Shown piece by piece: positions 25,775-33,830 of a stretch of DNA of 64,000 nucleotides. Made by a program: the position numbers and the translations under genes. This DNA is from Hyphomicrobiales bacterium (GTDB lineage: Bacteria > Pseudomonadota > Alphaproteobacteria > Rhizobiales > Rhizobiaceae). The stretch covers positions 46,281 to 110,280 of the forward strand of contig UBMU01000033.1 in the NCBI GenBank assembly GCA_900466605.1. The letters are read 5' to 3'. Every line of letters begins with the position of its first letter. The stretch's first letter is position 1. Below the pieces are notes generated by a model. That model was given only the letters and a program-made list of their open reading frames with translations. It searched no databases and was not told the DNA's origin.

Positions 25775-26647
25775 ATGCATGAAAAAAATTGGTTGGCCGG
25801 AGAGTTCGAAGCAAACAGAGCGCACCTCAGCGCGGTAGCCTTTCGCATGCTCGGCTCCCGGACAGAGGCCGACGATGCGGTTCAGGAGGCGTGGTTACGG
25901 CTCGGCCGGTCTGACGCTGAAGCGATCGAGAATGTCGGTGGTTGGCTGACGACGGTGGTAGCGCGCATCTGCCTGGACATGCTGCGCGCGCGGAAGACAA
26001 GGCGGGAAGATCCGTTTGATCACACCGTTCACGAACATGTCGCCGACACGTCGAAAGCGATAGATCCGGAGCGGGAAGTTGCCCTTGCCGACTCCGTCGG
26101 CTTGGCGCTCCTGATTGTTCTGGAGACGCTTGCGCCAGCCGAACGCGTTGCCTTCGTCTTGCACGACATGTTCGATCTGCCCTTCGACGACATTGCGCCG
26201 ATCATCAATCGCTCATCGATGGCAACGCGCCAGCTCGCAAGTCGCGCGCGTCGGCGTGTGCAGGGAAGGACCGATGCGCCGGAAGCGGATACCGCTCGCA
26301 AGAAGCATATCGTCAACGCGTTTCTGGCAGCCTCGCGTCTTGGCGATATCGGTGCGCTTCTCTCAATCCTCGATCCGCAGGTGGTCTTCACGCCGGATGC
26401 GACTGCGATGCGCTACGGAGCATCCCAAGGCGAGCTTCGCGGCGCGGCCGCTGTTGCTGATACTTTCAAGGGCAGAGCCCAAGGCGCGCAACCGGCACTT
26501 ATCGATGGCGAGTTCGGGCTTGTGGTCGTCGTGGCAGGACGGTTGCATGTCGTCCTGTTCCTCACGTTCGAGGGCGAGAAGATCGCCGGCATCGATGCCG
26601 TCGCCGATCCCGAATATCTGGGAAGCCTGGAGTACCAGTTGATCTGA
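25775..26647 (+). CDS. ECF41-type RNA polymerase sigma factor with SnoaL-like C-terminus
   Basis: A 290-residue extracytoplasmic-function sigma factor. Sigma-2 covers about residues 10-75 (VAFRMLGSRTEADDAVQEAW), sigma-4 about 110-165 (LAPAERVAFVLHDMFDLPFD), and an additional domain of about 110 residues follows with the NTF2/SnoaL-like fold (FTPDATAMRYG, VVVVAGRLHVV). This architecture, with no anti-sigma gene beside it, is that of the ECF41/SigJ group, where the C-terminal domain controls activity. ATG 25775 follows GGAGGAG. It is divergent from the AhpD-like gene. The inducing signal is unknown. Confidence 0.92.
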   Translation: MHEKNWLAGEFEANRAHLSAVAFRMLGSRTEADDAVQEAWLRLGRSDAEAIENVGGWLTTVVARICLDMLRARKTRREDPFDHTVHEHVADTSKAIDPEREVALADSVGLALLIVLETLAPAERVAFVLHDMFDLPFDDIAPIINRSSMATRQLASRARRRVQGRTDAPEADTARKKHIVNAFLAASRLGDIGALLSILDPQVVFTPDATAMRYGASQGELRGAAAVADTFKGRAQGAQPALIDGEFGLVVVVAGRLHVVLFLTFEGEKIAGIDAVADPEYLGSLEYQLI

Positions 26648-26723
26648 GTGGCGGGGCTCAAACAAAAAGGGCCGCCACTTGCTCAGCGGCGACTCTTACA
26701 GGGGCAGGGAAACACCCGAAACG

Positions 26724-26933
26724 TCAGCAGTAGCTGCACATGGCAGCCGGGTTATTGGAGATCACGTTCAGAAATTTGCCCACCGGAGAGGTTCTCTGTT
26801 CGCGCTTCTTGGCCGCTGTCTCCAGCAGGCGCTTGAAATCGTCAAGTTTCACGCCGTCGGCGCGGAGCACCATGGCGATCAGGGGATCACGAAGGGCTTC
26901 GGTAATGGTCAGGTCGTCTCTGGTCTTGCTCAT
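26724..26933 (-). CDS. Small conserved-looking protein, 69 residues
   Basis: A short soluble protein with an excellent AAAGGAGG ribosome-binding site before ATG 26933, which is the main reason for calling it. The sequence is amphipathic and helical (ITEALRDPLIAMVLRADGV, then a Lys/Arg-rich stretch) and ends in the unusual C-terminal tetrapeptide CSYC. It is divergent from the TetR gene with several inverted repeats in between, so it is a likely target of that repressor. I do not recognise the family. Confidence 0.65.
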   Translation of the reverse strand: MSKTRDDLTITEALRDPLIAMVLRADGVKLDDFKRLLETAAKKREQRTSPVGKFLNVISNNPAAMCSYC

Positions 26934-27015
26934 GGTTTGCCTCCTTTCGTGGGCTGTAGCCCGTGTTCCACCGCGGTCGCATATTCATCGACATTGACTT
27001 TTGCGAAGGGTGGTG

Positions 27016-27053
27016 TTACCGGTAAGTAACAATGCATTTGTTACCGATCGGTC
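27016..27053. promoter_or_regulatory. Cluster of overlapping inverted repeats, probable TetR operators
   Basis: Three symmetric elements overlap within 38 bp: TTACCGGTAA (27016-27025, perfect), GTAACAA-N5-TTGTTAC (27026-27044, perfect arms) and GTTACCGATCGGTCAC (up to 27053, one mismatched pair). All share the half site GTTACC/GGTAAC. They occupy the region between the divergent 69-residue gene and the TetR gene and end 7 bp before the TetR start. Confidence 0.7.
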
Positions 27054-27059
27054 ACATGG

Positions 27060-27683
27060 ATGTCAAGGACCTTGTCCGCAAAAAAATCTGAATCATTGAG
27101 CCTGCTGTCTCCCGCAAATACTGACGAGAAAATCCCGCCACGGGAGCGTATCGTCTCGACCGCCGCCGAGCTTTTTCGTGAGCATGGCATCCGCGGTATC
27201 GGCGTGGATGCAATCGCAGATGCCGCTTTGACCAACAAGATGACGCTCTATCGGCATTTCGGCTCAAAGGACGAGCTGGTTTGCGAAACTCTTCGTCGTG
27301 CCTCGGAAAAAGCCGAGGCGATCTGGCGAGATCTCGAAAACGCTCATCCTGATGATCCCAAGGGCCAGCTGAGGGCATGGGTCGAAGCGCGAACGCAAAG
27401 TCTTTGCGGCGAACACGTCGGTTGCGACCTTGCGAATGCAGCGATCGAGCTGAAAGGTGAGGGGCACCCTGCCTATGGCGTGATCGAGCGTCACAAGGCC
27501 GAGCAACGCGACAGGCTGGAAGCGCTCTGTCTTGCAGCCGGCGCGCGCGAACCCAAATTATTGGCAGATACATTGACGCTCCTTCTGGAAGGCGCTCGCG
27601 TCACGCGCCAAGCCATGGGCAACGACACATGTTGCAATCATTTCTCCAAAGCCTGCAACGCTGCCATCATTGCTTTTGCGTGA
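27060..27683 (+). CDS. TetR-family transcriptional repressor
   Basis: A 207-residue TetR regulator. The helix-turn-helix lies at about residues 27-75 (RERIVSTAAELFREHG, IADAALTNKMTLYRHFGSKD). The C-terminal ligand domain contains several Cys residues (SLCGEHVGCDL, NDTCCNHFSKAC). It most likely represses itself and the divergent small gene through the repeats at 27016-27053. The ligand is unknown. The start at ATG 27060 has no strong Shine-Dalgarno sequence. Confidence 0.88.
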   Translation: MSRTLSAKKSESLSLLSPANTDEKIPPRERIVSTAAELFREHGIRGIGVDAIADAALTNKMTLYRHFGSKDELVCETLRRASEKAEAIWRDLENAHPDDPKGQLRAWVEARTQSLCGEHVGCDLANAAIELKGEGHPAYGVIERHKAEQRDRLEALCLAAGAREPKLLADTLTLLLEGARVTRQAMGNDTCCNHFSKACNAAIIAFA

Positions 27684-27710
27684 TGGTTCCCGCCGATCGG
27701 CGGGAACCAT
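27683..27710 (+). terminator. Perfect 28-bp palindrome after the TetR gene
   Basis: ATGGTTCCCGCC-GATC-GGCGGGAACCAT folds into a 12-bp stem with a GATC tetraloop, starting on the last base of the TetR stop codon. A pyrimidine-rich CCTTTCCTCCC tract follows rather than a clean U-run. It probably works as a terminator or 3' stabiliser. Confidence 0.6.
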
Positions 27711-27751
27711 ATGCCTTTCCTCCCGTTTCAGAAGATGTGGAAAGTAAAGGC

Positions 27752-27940
27752 ATGAACTATAGCTATCTTCATCGTCTGCATGAGAAGCGAGCTGAACTCG
27801 AGGCAAAGCTTGAGCTCTACGAAGCACGCAGTTGCTTTGGCGACGAAGAGATCGACGATGGCACCGACCGTGAGCTGCGAGAGCGGATCAGCGAAATCTC
27901 AACCGAGATCGAGGCGCTCGAGCATTCAAGCGCACACTAG
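27752..27940 (+). CDS. Small coiled-coil protein, 62 residues
   Basis: A short, highly charged helical protein (RAELEAKLELYEAR, then LRERISEISTEIEALE) likely to be a coiled coil. The ribosome-binding site (AAAGG) is weak, so the call rests on heptad-like composition and position. Its TAG stop overlaps the TAG stop of the convergent DUF1810 gene (shared CTAG, 27937-27940). Function unknown. Confidence 0.5.
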   Translation: MNYSYLHRLHEKRAELEAKLELYEARSCFGDEEIDDGTDRELRERISEISTEIEALEHSSAH

Positions 27941-28374
27941 TTGCTGGCGTCTAACAGCTGCACGGTGCGATCGTCGAATTCTCCTTTATAGAGCCGGTCA
28001 ACCACCTTGTGAAAAGGCGATCCATGGTCACTGATCGCCGCAAAGAGTGTCATGCACGACCGCAACTTGAGGTCGTCAGGAGAGCCAAACACCTGGTGAG
28101 CAGATCGACCATCGATAGCAAGGACGGCATCGACGCAGCGTAGCAGTCTACTTCCGAGAACGGGGTCAGCAAGATAGGCAGCAGCCTCTTCCACCGACCG
28201 GATGGCGTATCTCTCCGCCATGACGGATGAGCCGAGTCCGGCGACCTGAGGAAAGATAAACCACATCCAATGGGAGCGCTTTTGGCCGGCTCTCAGCTCC
28301 GAAAGAGCCTCCTCGTAGGCGCCGTTCTGCGCTTCTACGAAGCGATCCAGGTTATAATCGATCTTATCGGCCAT
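27937..28374 (-). CDS. DUF1810 family protein
   Basis: A 145-residue protein that matches the DUF1810 family. It starts with YNLDRFVEAQNGAYEEAL, has the strongly conserved KRSHWMWFIFPQVAGLG, and ends with a helical region containing DDLKLRSCMTLF. The family is widespread in bacteria and has no established biochemical role. It is convergent with the 62-residue coiled-coil gene and lies alone on its strand. Confidence 0.88.
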   Translation of the reverse strand: MADKIDYNLDRFVEAQNGAYEEALSELRAGQKRSHWMWFIFPQVAGLGSSVMAERYAIRSVEEAAAYLADPVLGSRLLRCVDAVLAIDGRSAHQVFGSPDDLKLRSCMTLFAAISDHGSPFHKVVDRLYKGEFDDRTVQLLDASN

Positions 28375-28445
28375 CGACGGTCCTCCCCTTGCGCAAAACT
28401 ATTATCGCGGGGAAGGGTTGTCCATGCCCGAAGAGCGACAGGTCC

Positions 28446-28754
28446 TCAGCAGGACCTCTCTGGGTAGGGGCTGTGCTCTCGGCAATAATCAACCGAAGGC
28501 AGCGAATCCGAAATCGATCCGACCGTTGCCGTGTCAAGACCAGACGCCATAGGCGCCGTAAAATGAACCGTCAGTCCTGCAATGCCCAGAAGCGCAAAGG
28601 CCGCAAGAACGATGAAGCGCTCCGATATCGAAGGCTTGTGCGCATTCACATGCTCGACGTATTCGCGTTCACTCATTCCGTTCAACTCATCATCCGTTGC
28701 GTGGTGGTGCACCACGTCGCCGCGCGCCGTGTTCCAACTCTCGCCATTTGTCAT
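28446..28754 (-). CDS. Small inner-membrane protein, 102 residues
   Basis: A small protein with a His-rich, acidic N-terminal half (GDVVHHHATDDEL), one membrane helix near residues 47-66 (FIVLAAFALLGIAGLTVHF) and a short C-terminal tail. ATG 28754 has AGGAG upstream; a longer in-frame start at 28895 is rejected because it lacks a site. Family not recognised. Confidence 0.55.
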   Translation of the reverse strand: MTNGESWNTARGDVVHHHATDDELNGMSEREYVEHVNAHKPSISERFIVLAAFALLGIAGLTVHFTAPMASGLDTATVGSISDSLPSVDYCREHSPYPERSC

Positions 28755-28885
28755 CTTATTAACTCCTACACTGATGCGTACGCCGGCACATGATCGTCCT
28801 CTTACCGGTAAAAAGCACGCAAGTGCCATGTGTGCTTTCTTGGTCGCTGATTGAAGACCGGATACACAAACGCAGTGTTCAAAAA

Positions 28886-28905
28886 ATCGAACCAATCGGT
28901 TTGAT
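28886..28905. promoter_or_regulatory. Inverted repeat upstream of the amidase operon
   Basis: ATCGAACC-AATC-GGTTTGAT is an 8-bp inverted repeat with one mismatch, 75 bp before the amidase start and in an AT-richer stretch. It could be an operator for a LacI/GntR/IclR-type protein, but no regulator gene is adjacent. Confidence 0.4.
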
Positions 28906-28979
28906 TTGAAACTTTAAGGGCTTGGCTCCTCGACGGAATTCAGCTTAGTTCCACATGTCACTCAGATTACGGATACCCC

Positions 28980-30341
28980 ATGACGAAATCATTTGGCGCG
29001 ATGTCCGTCGCGCAGCTTTCCGGTCTTATTCAAACGGCAGCTGTCGATCCCATCGAAGTAATGGAAACCGTGATCGACGGCATCGAGGCGTATGCTGATC
29101 GGGCGGTTTTCACATCAATCCTGAAGGATCGCGCGACTGAAGAGGCAAAAGCCTCATCCAAGCGAATGAAAGAGGGCCGCTCGCGTGGCATGCTGGATGG
29201 CATTCCAATCGCTTGGAAGGACCTTTTTGATATCCAGGATCGGACGACCACGGCCGGGTCAACCGTTCTCGCAGGTAGTCCGACGGCGCATGCTGACGCT
29301 GCCGTCGTGGAGAGGCTGAAGCAGGCAGGCATGGTCTCGATCGGCTGCACCAATATGAGCGAGTTTGCTTTCTCCGGTCTAGGCCTCAATCCGCATTACG
29401 GTACACCGCACAATCCGCGCTCCGGCGATGTTCCACGCATTCCCGGCGGCTCGTCTTCCGGCGCTGGCGTCGCTGTGGCAGCGGGTCTTGTACCGGTGGC
29501 GATGGGGACAGATACCGGCGGCTCGGTGCGCATCCCTGCTGCATTCAACGGCATCGTTGGATACAAGGCCACTCGCGGACGCTATCCGATGGCAGGCGTC
29601 TATCCGCTGGCAAAGAGTCTGGATTCGCTTGGTCCCCTTTGCAGAACCGTTCAGGATGCAGTTTGGATCGACGCTGGAATGCGGGGCGCCGCGACGCCAT
29701 CGGTTGTAGCCCGCCCGCTGAAGGGACTGGATATCGTTGTTCCTGACAACGTGGTCTTCGACGGCGCGGAAGCGGGAGTTGTTGCGGCTTTCGAGACGGC
29801 AGTCGATTGGCTTGCGGCGGAGGGTGCATCGATCAACCGGATCCGCATTCCTGCTTTCGACGAAATTCTGGGGCTGATGATCAAATACGGGGCGCTGGTA
29901 ACAGCCGAAGCCTTTGCGCTCCATCGCGATCGACTGGCAGGGCCGGCGGCCAACGAGATGGATCCCCGCGTCGTGGTGCGAACCAGGCTGGGCGAAAAGA
30001 CCACTCTGTCGAATTATCTGGCGATCCTCGATGCCCGCGAGCGGTTGATTGCCGATGTCGAGCGCCTTGTCGGCAACAGCTTCGTAGCGTTTCCATCTGT
30101 CGCCCATGTGGCGCCGCCAATCGCGCCGCTGGAAGCCGATGACGATCTGTTTTTCGCAACCAACGGTAAGACATTGCGCAATACGCTGCTTGGCAACTTC
30201 CTCGATTGGTGCGGCGTATCGATACCCTGCGGAACGGGCGATGCCGACATGCCCGTCGGCTTTCTTCTTTCTGCCGTAGGCAAGCAAGACGAGGAGCTTC
30301 TGAGCGCAGCGCTCTCGGCGGAAGAGGTTATCCGCGGCTAG
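28980..30341 (+). CDS. Amidase-signature enzyme
   Basis: A 453-residue member of the amidase signature family (GatA/AtzF-like), which hydrolyses C-N amide bonds through a Ser-cisSer-Lys triad. The Lys lies in IPIAWKDLFD, the Gly/Ser-rich signature is GGSSSGAGVAVAAG, and the nucleophile region is GTDTGGSVRIPAAFNG, so all three catalytic positions are present. The weak ribosome-binding site (GGATACCCC) leaves the start open; a second ATG occurs 7 codons downstream. It is followed after 40 bp by a TIM-barrel epimerase and then an HpcH-type aldolase, suggesting a catabolic operon. The substrate is unknown. Confidence 0.9.
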   Translation: MTKSFGAMSVAQLSGLIQTAAVDPIEVMETVIDGIEAYADRAVFTSILKDRATEEAKASSKRMKEGRSRGMLDGIPIAWKDLFDIQDRTTTAGSTVLAGSPTAHADAAVVERLKQAGMVSIGCTNMSEFAFSGLGLNPHYGTPHNPRSGDVPRIPGGSSSGAGVAVAAGLVPVAMGTDTGGSVRIPAAFNGIVGYKATRGRYPMAGVYPLAKSLDSLGPLCRTVQDAVWIDAGMRGAATPSVVARPLKGLDIVVPDNVVFDGAEAGVVAAFETAVDWLAAEGASINRIRIPAFDEILGLMIKYGALVTAEAFALHRDRLAGPAANEMDPRVVVRTRLGEKTTLSNYLAILDARERLIADVERLVGNSFVAFPSVAHVAPPIAPLEADDDLFFATNGKTLRNTLLGNFLDWCGVSIPCGTGDADMPVGFLLSAVGKQDEELLSAALSAEEVIRG

Positions 30342-30381
30342 TTCATTGAAGGCAGTAGGTATTTGCTCGTGGGAGGAGAAC

Positions 30382-31245
30382 ATGACTGAAGGCGATTTGG
30401 AGAATGGACGTTTTGCAGTTTCGACATGGTCGCTGCATCGGCTTCTAGGGGCCGTCTATCCCTACAGCCCAGATCCGGGGAAAAGTGGCGCGCGCAATGA
30501 ACCCTATGGGCCAGGGCGATCCGCGTTGACTGCTATCCCGAGGCAACTTGCCGACCGTGGCATCGGGCGGCTTGAAATATGCTCGTTCCATTTGCCGAGC
30601 CTCGAACCCGCCTATCTCGCGGAGATGCGCGCCACGCTTCGCGACGCTGATATCCTGCTGCAGACGCTGCTTGTCGAAGATGGGGATCCTAGTCATCCCG
30701 AAACCGCCGAGCGCGATGTTCATTGGATCGCCGGTTGGCTGGAAATCGCGCAAGCGCTTGGCGCCAAGAACATGCGGGTGATCGCCGGCAAGCAGCTGCC
30801 GACGGCAGAAAACCTGAAGCGGGCAGCCGGCCATCTCGGGTGGCTTGGAAAGCAGGCTGACGGTAGTGGTGTTCGTATCGTAACCGAGAACTGGTTCGAC
30901 CTTCTGGCCTCGCCGAAGGAAACGAACTGGCTGCTCGATACGCTGCAGGGCAGGGTCGGCCTCAACGGCGATCTCGGCAATTGGGTGGCGCCGGAAAAGT
31001 ATACCGGCCTCTGTGACATCATGCGTCGTGCGGAGCTTTGCCACGCCAAGGCTGATTTCAATGGGTCGGGGCTCGACAGTGCCGACTATCGCAAATGCTT
31101 GGAAGCGTGCAGGAGCGCTGGTTACAGCGGACCGTATACCTTAATTTACGACTCGACATTCTTTGACGACGAATGGGACGGCATTCTGCTTGAAAAGGCG
31201 TTTATCGAGGACTTCTATCCGGAAAAGCATAGCGCGGTTGGCTGA
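30382..31245 (+). CDS. Sugar phosphate isomerase/epimerase-type TIM barrel
   Basis: A 287-residue xylose-isomerase-like TIM-barrel protein (AP-endonuclease family 2 fold). Visible core segments are IGRLEICSFHLPS, VRIVTENWFD (metal Glu), NGDLGNWVAPEKY and AELCHAKADF (metal His). ATG 30382 has GGGAGGA upstream. It sits between the amidase and the HpcH aldolase and presumably isomerises the intermediate passed between them. Confidence 0.8.
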   Translation: MTEGDLENGRFAVSTWSLHRLLGAVYPYSPDPGKSGARNEPYGPGRSALTAIPRQLADRGIGRLEICSFHLPSLEPAYLAEMRATLRDADILLQTLLVEDGDPSHPETAERDVHWIAGWLEIAQALGAKNMRVIAGKQLPTAENLKRAAGHLGWLGKQADGSGVRIVTENWFDLLASPKETNWLLDTLQGRVGLNGDLGNWVAPEKYTGLCDIMRRAELCHAKADFNGSGLDSADYRKCLEACRSAGYSGPYTLIYDSTFFDDEWDGILLEKAFIEDFYPEKHSAVG

Positions 31246-31264
31246 ACCGCGAAAGGAGCATAGC

Positions 31265-32059
31265 ATGAGTGGTGCAACGACGATCGACGCCTTCGCAAGT
31301 CGGATCAAAGGCGGCGAGGGCGGACTGATATCCGCGTGGATCGGCATTCCCGATCCACTTTTCGTCAATCATCTGGCGCAAGAGGCCTTCGACGCCATCG
31401 TCCTGGATATGCAGCACGGCATCTGGGATATCGGATCGGCTGCCGTTGGCATTGGCCAAGGGCGGCTTGCCGGAAAGCCCGTCCTCGCCCGAATTCCGGT
31501 CGGCGATTTCGCATCGGCCTCGCGCCTTCTCGATGCGGGAGCCTCGGGTATCATTGCCCCGATGATCAACTCGGCGTCGGACGCCGAAGCCTTTGCGAAA
31601 GCCACCAAGTATCCCCCGCTCGGCGAGCGCAGCTGGGGGCCGACACTGGCGATGAATCACACAGGGCTTTCGGCGGCGGATTATCTCGCAACCGCGAACG
31701 AACAGACTGTGACGATTGCCATGATCGAGACGCGCGCAGCGCTTGATGCCGCGGATGAAATCATGCGGGTTGACGGCATCGACGGTATCTTTGTCGGACC
31801 GTCCGATCTGTCGATCGCACTGTCGAGCGGTGCGAAATTAGCACCTGACACAGCCGAGGTTGACGGCGTACTCAAGCATCTTATCGCCCGTTGTCGGGCT
31901 CACAGCAAATTCGCCTGTGTCTTCGGAAGCAACGGCGAGCGGGCCGGCGAGCTCTTGAAAATGGGTTTTGATTTCGTCATCGCGGGGGCCGATACGCAGC
32001 AGCTCCGATCAGGAGCCGCCAGCGCGATCGCCGCCGCACGGCGAGTTCAGGCAGGCTGA
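31265..32059 (+). CDS. HpcH/HpaI-family aldolase
   Basis: A 264-residue class-II pyruvate aldolase of the HpcH/HpaI/citrate-lyase-beta family. AIVLDMQHGIWD (catalytic His), PVLARIPVGDF, MIETRAALDA (metal Glu) and GIFVGPSDLSIALS (metal Asp) are all present. It would cleave a hydroxy-oxo acid to pyruvate plus an aldehyde. AAGGAG precedes ATG 31265. Together with the amidase and TIM barrel it forms a short pathway: amide hydrolysis, isomerisation, retro-aldol cleavage (inferred order). Confidence 0.9.
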   Translation: MSGATTIDAFASRIKGGEGGLISAWIGIPDPLFVNHLAQEAFDAIVLDMQHGIWDIGSAAVGIGQGRLAGKPVLARIPVGDFASASRLLDAGASGIIAPMINSASDAEAFAKATKYPPLGERSWGPTLAMNHTGLSAADYLATANEQTVTIAMIETRAALDAADEIMRVDGIDGIFVGPSDLSIALSSGAKLAPDTAEVDGVLKHLIARCRAHSKFACVFGSNGERAGELLKMGFDFVIAGADTQQLRSGAASAIAAARRVQAG

Positions 32060-32060
32060 C

Positions 32061-32732
32061 CTATTTGACGGCCAGCCAGATGACATGCCGCGCGCCGCCG
32101 CGCTTTCCGTTGGCGCGCGTATTGATGGCCTCCACAGCAAAGCCGCAGTCGCGAAGCCGCCGGGTGAAGCCGGCGTCAGGCCCCGATGACCATACAGCCA
32201 GAACCCCGCCGGGTCGCAGGGCATCGCGTGCAGCGCGCAGGCCAGCAAAATCGTATAGGCGATCATTGGAACTTCGGGTAAGGCCATCCGGCCCATTGTC
32301 CACGTCAAGCAGGATGGCATCAAACTGCATCTTGCTCCGCCTTACCAATTCGAAAACGTCCCCCTCATGGATCGCAGTGCGTGGATCGTCCAGGCAACCT
32401 TGGAACACGTCCGCCATCGGGCCGCGTGCCCATTGCACCACCGAAGGCACGAGTTCGGCAACGACGATCGAAGCGTCTTTTGGAAAAGCTGAAAGTGCAG
32501 CACGAAGCGTGAAGCCCATTCCCAGGCCACCGATTAGTAAGCGGGGGCGCTCATGTCGTTTGAGTTTTTCGTGCGAAAGCGTCGCGAGCGCCTCTTCGGA
32601 ACCACTCAGGCGGCTGTTCATAAGCTCGTTTGAGCCCAGCATAATTGAGAATTCATTGCCTCGTTGTTTGAGACGCAATTCACCGCTTTCTCCAGGAATG
32701 GCAGCGGAATCGAGTTGAATCCAGGGGAGCAT
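32061..32732 (-). CDS. Spermidine-synthase-like methyltransferase-fold protein
   Basis: A 223-residue Rossmann-fold protein related to spermidine synthases. The nucleotide-binding motif LLIGGLGMGFTLRAAL is followed by VAELVPSVVQWARG and by DAILLDVDNGPDGLT. The N-terminal beta domain is short (about 60 residues), and the conserved GGGxG motif of true polyamine synthases is GGLGMG, so it may act on another acceptor. It ends 1 bp from the convergent aldolase gene. Confidence 0.75.
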   Translation of the reverse strand: MLPWIQLDSAAIPGESGELRLKQRGNEFSIMLGSNELMNSRLSGSEEALATLSHEKLKRHERPRLLIGGLGMGFTLRAALSAFPKDASIVVAELVPSVVQWARGPMADVFQGCLDDPRTAIHEGDVFELVRRSKMQFDAILLDVDNGPDGLTRSSNDRLYDFAGLRAARDALRPGGVLAVWSSGPDAGFTRRLRDCGFAVEAINTRANGKRGGARHVIWLAVK

Positions 32733-32830
32733 GTCGGTCGTGTCTCGCGTTATGCACCTCCCCTAGCACACGAACAGCATCCCGCGAACCTTCAATTCTG
32801 TCCGCGGGAATCACTCTGCACGGCTCGCGC

Positions 32831-33121
32831 TCAGTTGTTGCGGCAGGCCTGATTGGTAAGTGTGTTGTTACCACCCTGCGCCGGCCCGCGCTGGTCGCCC
32901 GGGCATCCCGTCCACTGAATCGAACCGGAACTCGGCGCCGTGCCAAAGTCGATTGGGATCGAGAACCCGCCACCGCCAGTTCCATCGCTGTCGGGCGAGG
33001 TCCCAAGCGGCGGCGAGCCGTCATAGCGGCCGCTGCTGTCCATGCCCATGCTCGCTTGCGCAAAGGCCGAACCCGCAAAACCGACGAGGAGTAATGAAGT
33101 CACTACGATAAGCCTGCGCAT
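32831..33121 (-). CDS. Small secreted Gly/Ser-rich protein
   Basis: A 96-residue protein with a clear signal peptide (MRRLIVVTSLLLVGFAGSAF, cleavage after AFA). The mature part is Gly-, Ser-, Asp- and Pro-rich, with a short GTGGGG tract and two Cys residues near the C-terminus (TGCPGD and NQACRNN) that could form a disulfide. AAGGGA lies upstream of ATG 33121. Family not recognised; probably periplasmic or extracellular. Confidence 0.65.
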   Translation of the reverse strand: MRRLIVVTSLLLVGFAGSAFAQASMGMDSSGRYDGSPPLGTSPDSDGTGGGGFSIPIDFGTAPSSGSIQWTGCPGDQRGPAQGGNNTLTNQACRNN

Positions 33122-33321
33122 GATCGAGATCCCTTCAAGTTGAAGCACTTAACAATATAGCGCTCCATTTCATTTCCGCCAGCGGCTGGAGGTGAAGAGG
33201 CGTTAAATATCGCGTAATATCAGCCGATGGTTAACGCTCGCTGCGGGCCGCCGCTCGCGCCGCACTGGAAACTCTGTCACTGCGCGGGAATGCCTGAAGA
33301 CAGGCGCAATGGGAGCTAAGA

Positions 33322-33606
33322 ATGGACATGGATGTCAAGGCCGTCCTGGTACGGGTATCTGGCCGGGTCCAGGGGGTGAGCTTTCGGGTCTGGACCCGTA
33401 CCCAAGCCGAACGATTCGGGCTGACGGGTTGGGTGCGCAACGAGGACGATGGTTCGGTGAAGGCACTTATTGGTGGCTCGGAGGCAGCTGTCTCGGCGAT
33501 GTTGGAGGAATTTTGGAAAGGACCACCGGGGGCGATAGTCCGTGCGGTCCAAGTGGACGCCGCCGCTCCCGAAAGTCTTCCATCCGGATTCCGAATCACC
33601 GCATAG
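33322..33606 (+). CDS. acyP: Acylphosphatase
   Basis: A 94-residue acylphosphatase that hydrolyses carboxyl-phosphate bonds. The family signature VRVSGRVQGVSFRVWT contains the catalytic Arg, and GWVRNEDDGSV the catalytic Asn. Length and motif order match the family. GGGAGC lies upstream of ATG 33322. It is monocistronic. Confidence 0.95.
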   Translation: MDMDVKAVLVRVSGRVQGVSFRVWTRTQAERFGLTGWVRNEDDGSVKALIGGSEAAVSAMLEEFWKGPPGAIVRAVQVDAAAPESLPSGFRITA

Positions 33607-33830
33607 TTTCCGCGGACTGGCTGTTCAACCACCTGCAATAGCGCCGAAGAATATCGCTATTGGGCTCGACGTGCCGGAAGCATGTTGCTCTCAATCAACA
33701 GCCTCGGCTAATCACGTGACGTTGCCGCAGTTCTGGCGGCTGTGACCACATTTAAGCCACGTAGGGGCCGGTACGGAGTGTCTTCTGGTCAAACTACAAA
33801 TCGGAATCTTTGAAATTGCATGCCACAATC

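Noticed and set aside
26647..26679. AGTGGCGG/CCGCCACT hairpin after the ECF41 sigma gene as terminator
   Set aside because: The loop is 17 bases and there is no U-run; too weak to call.
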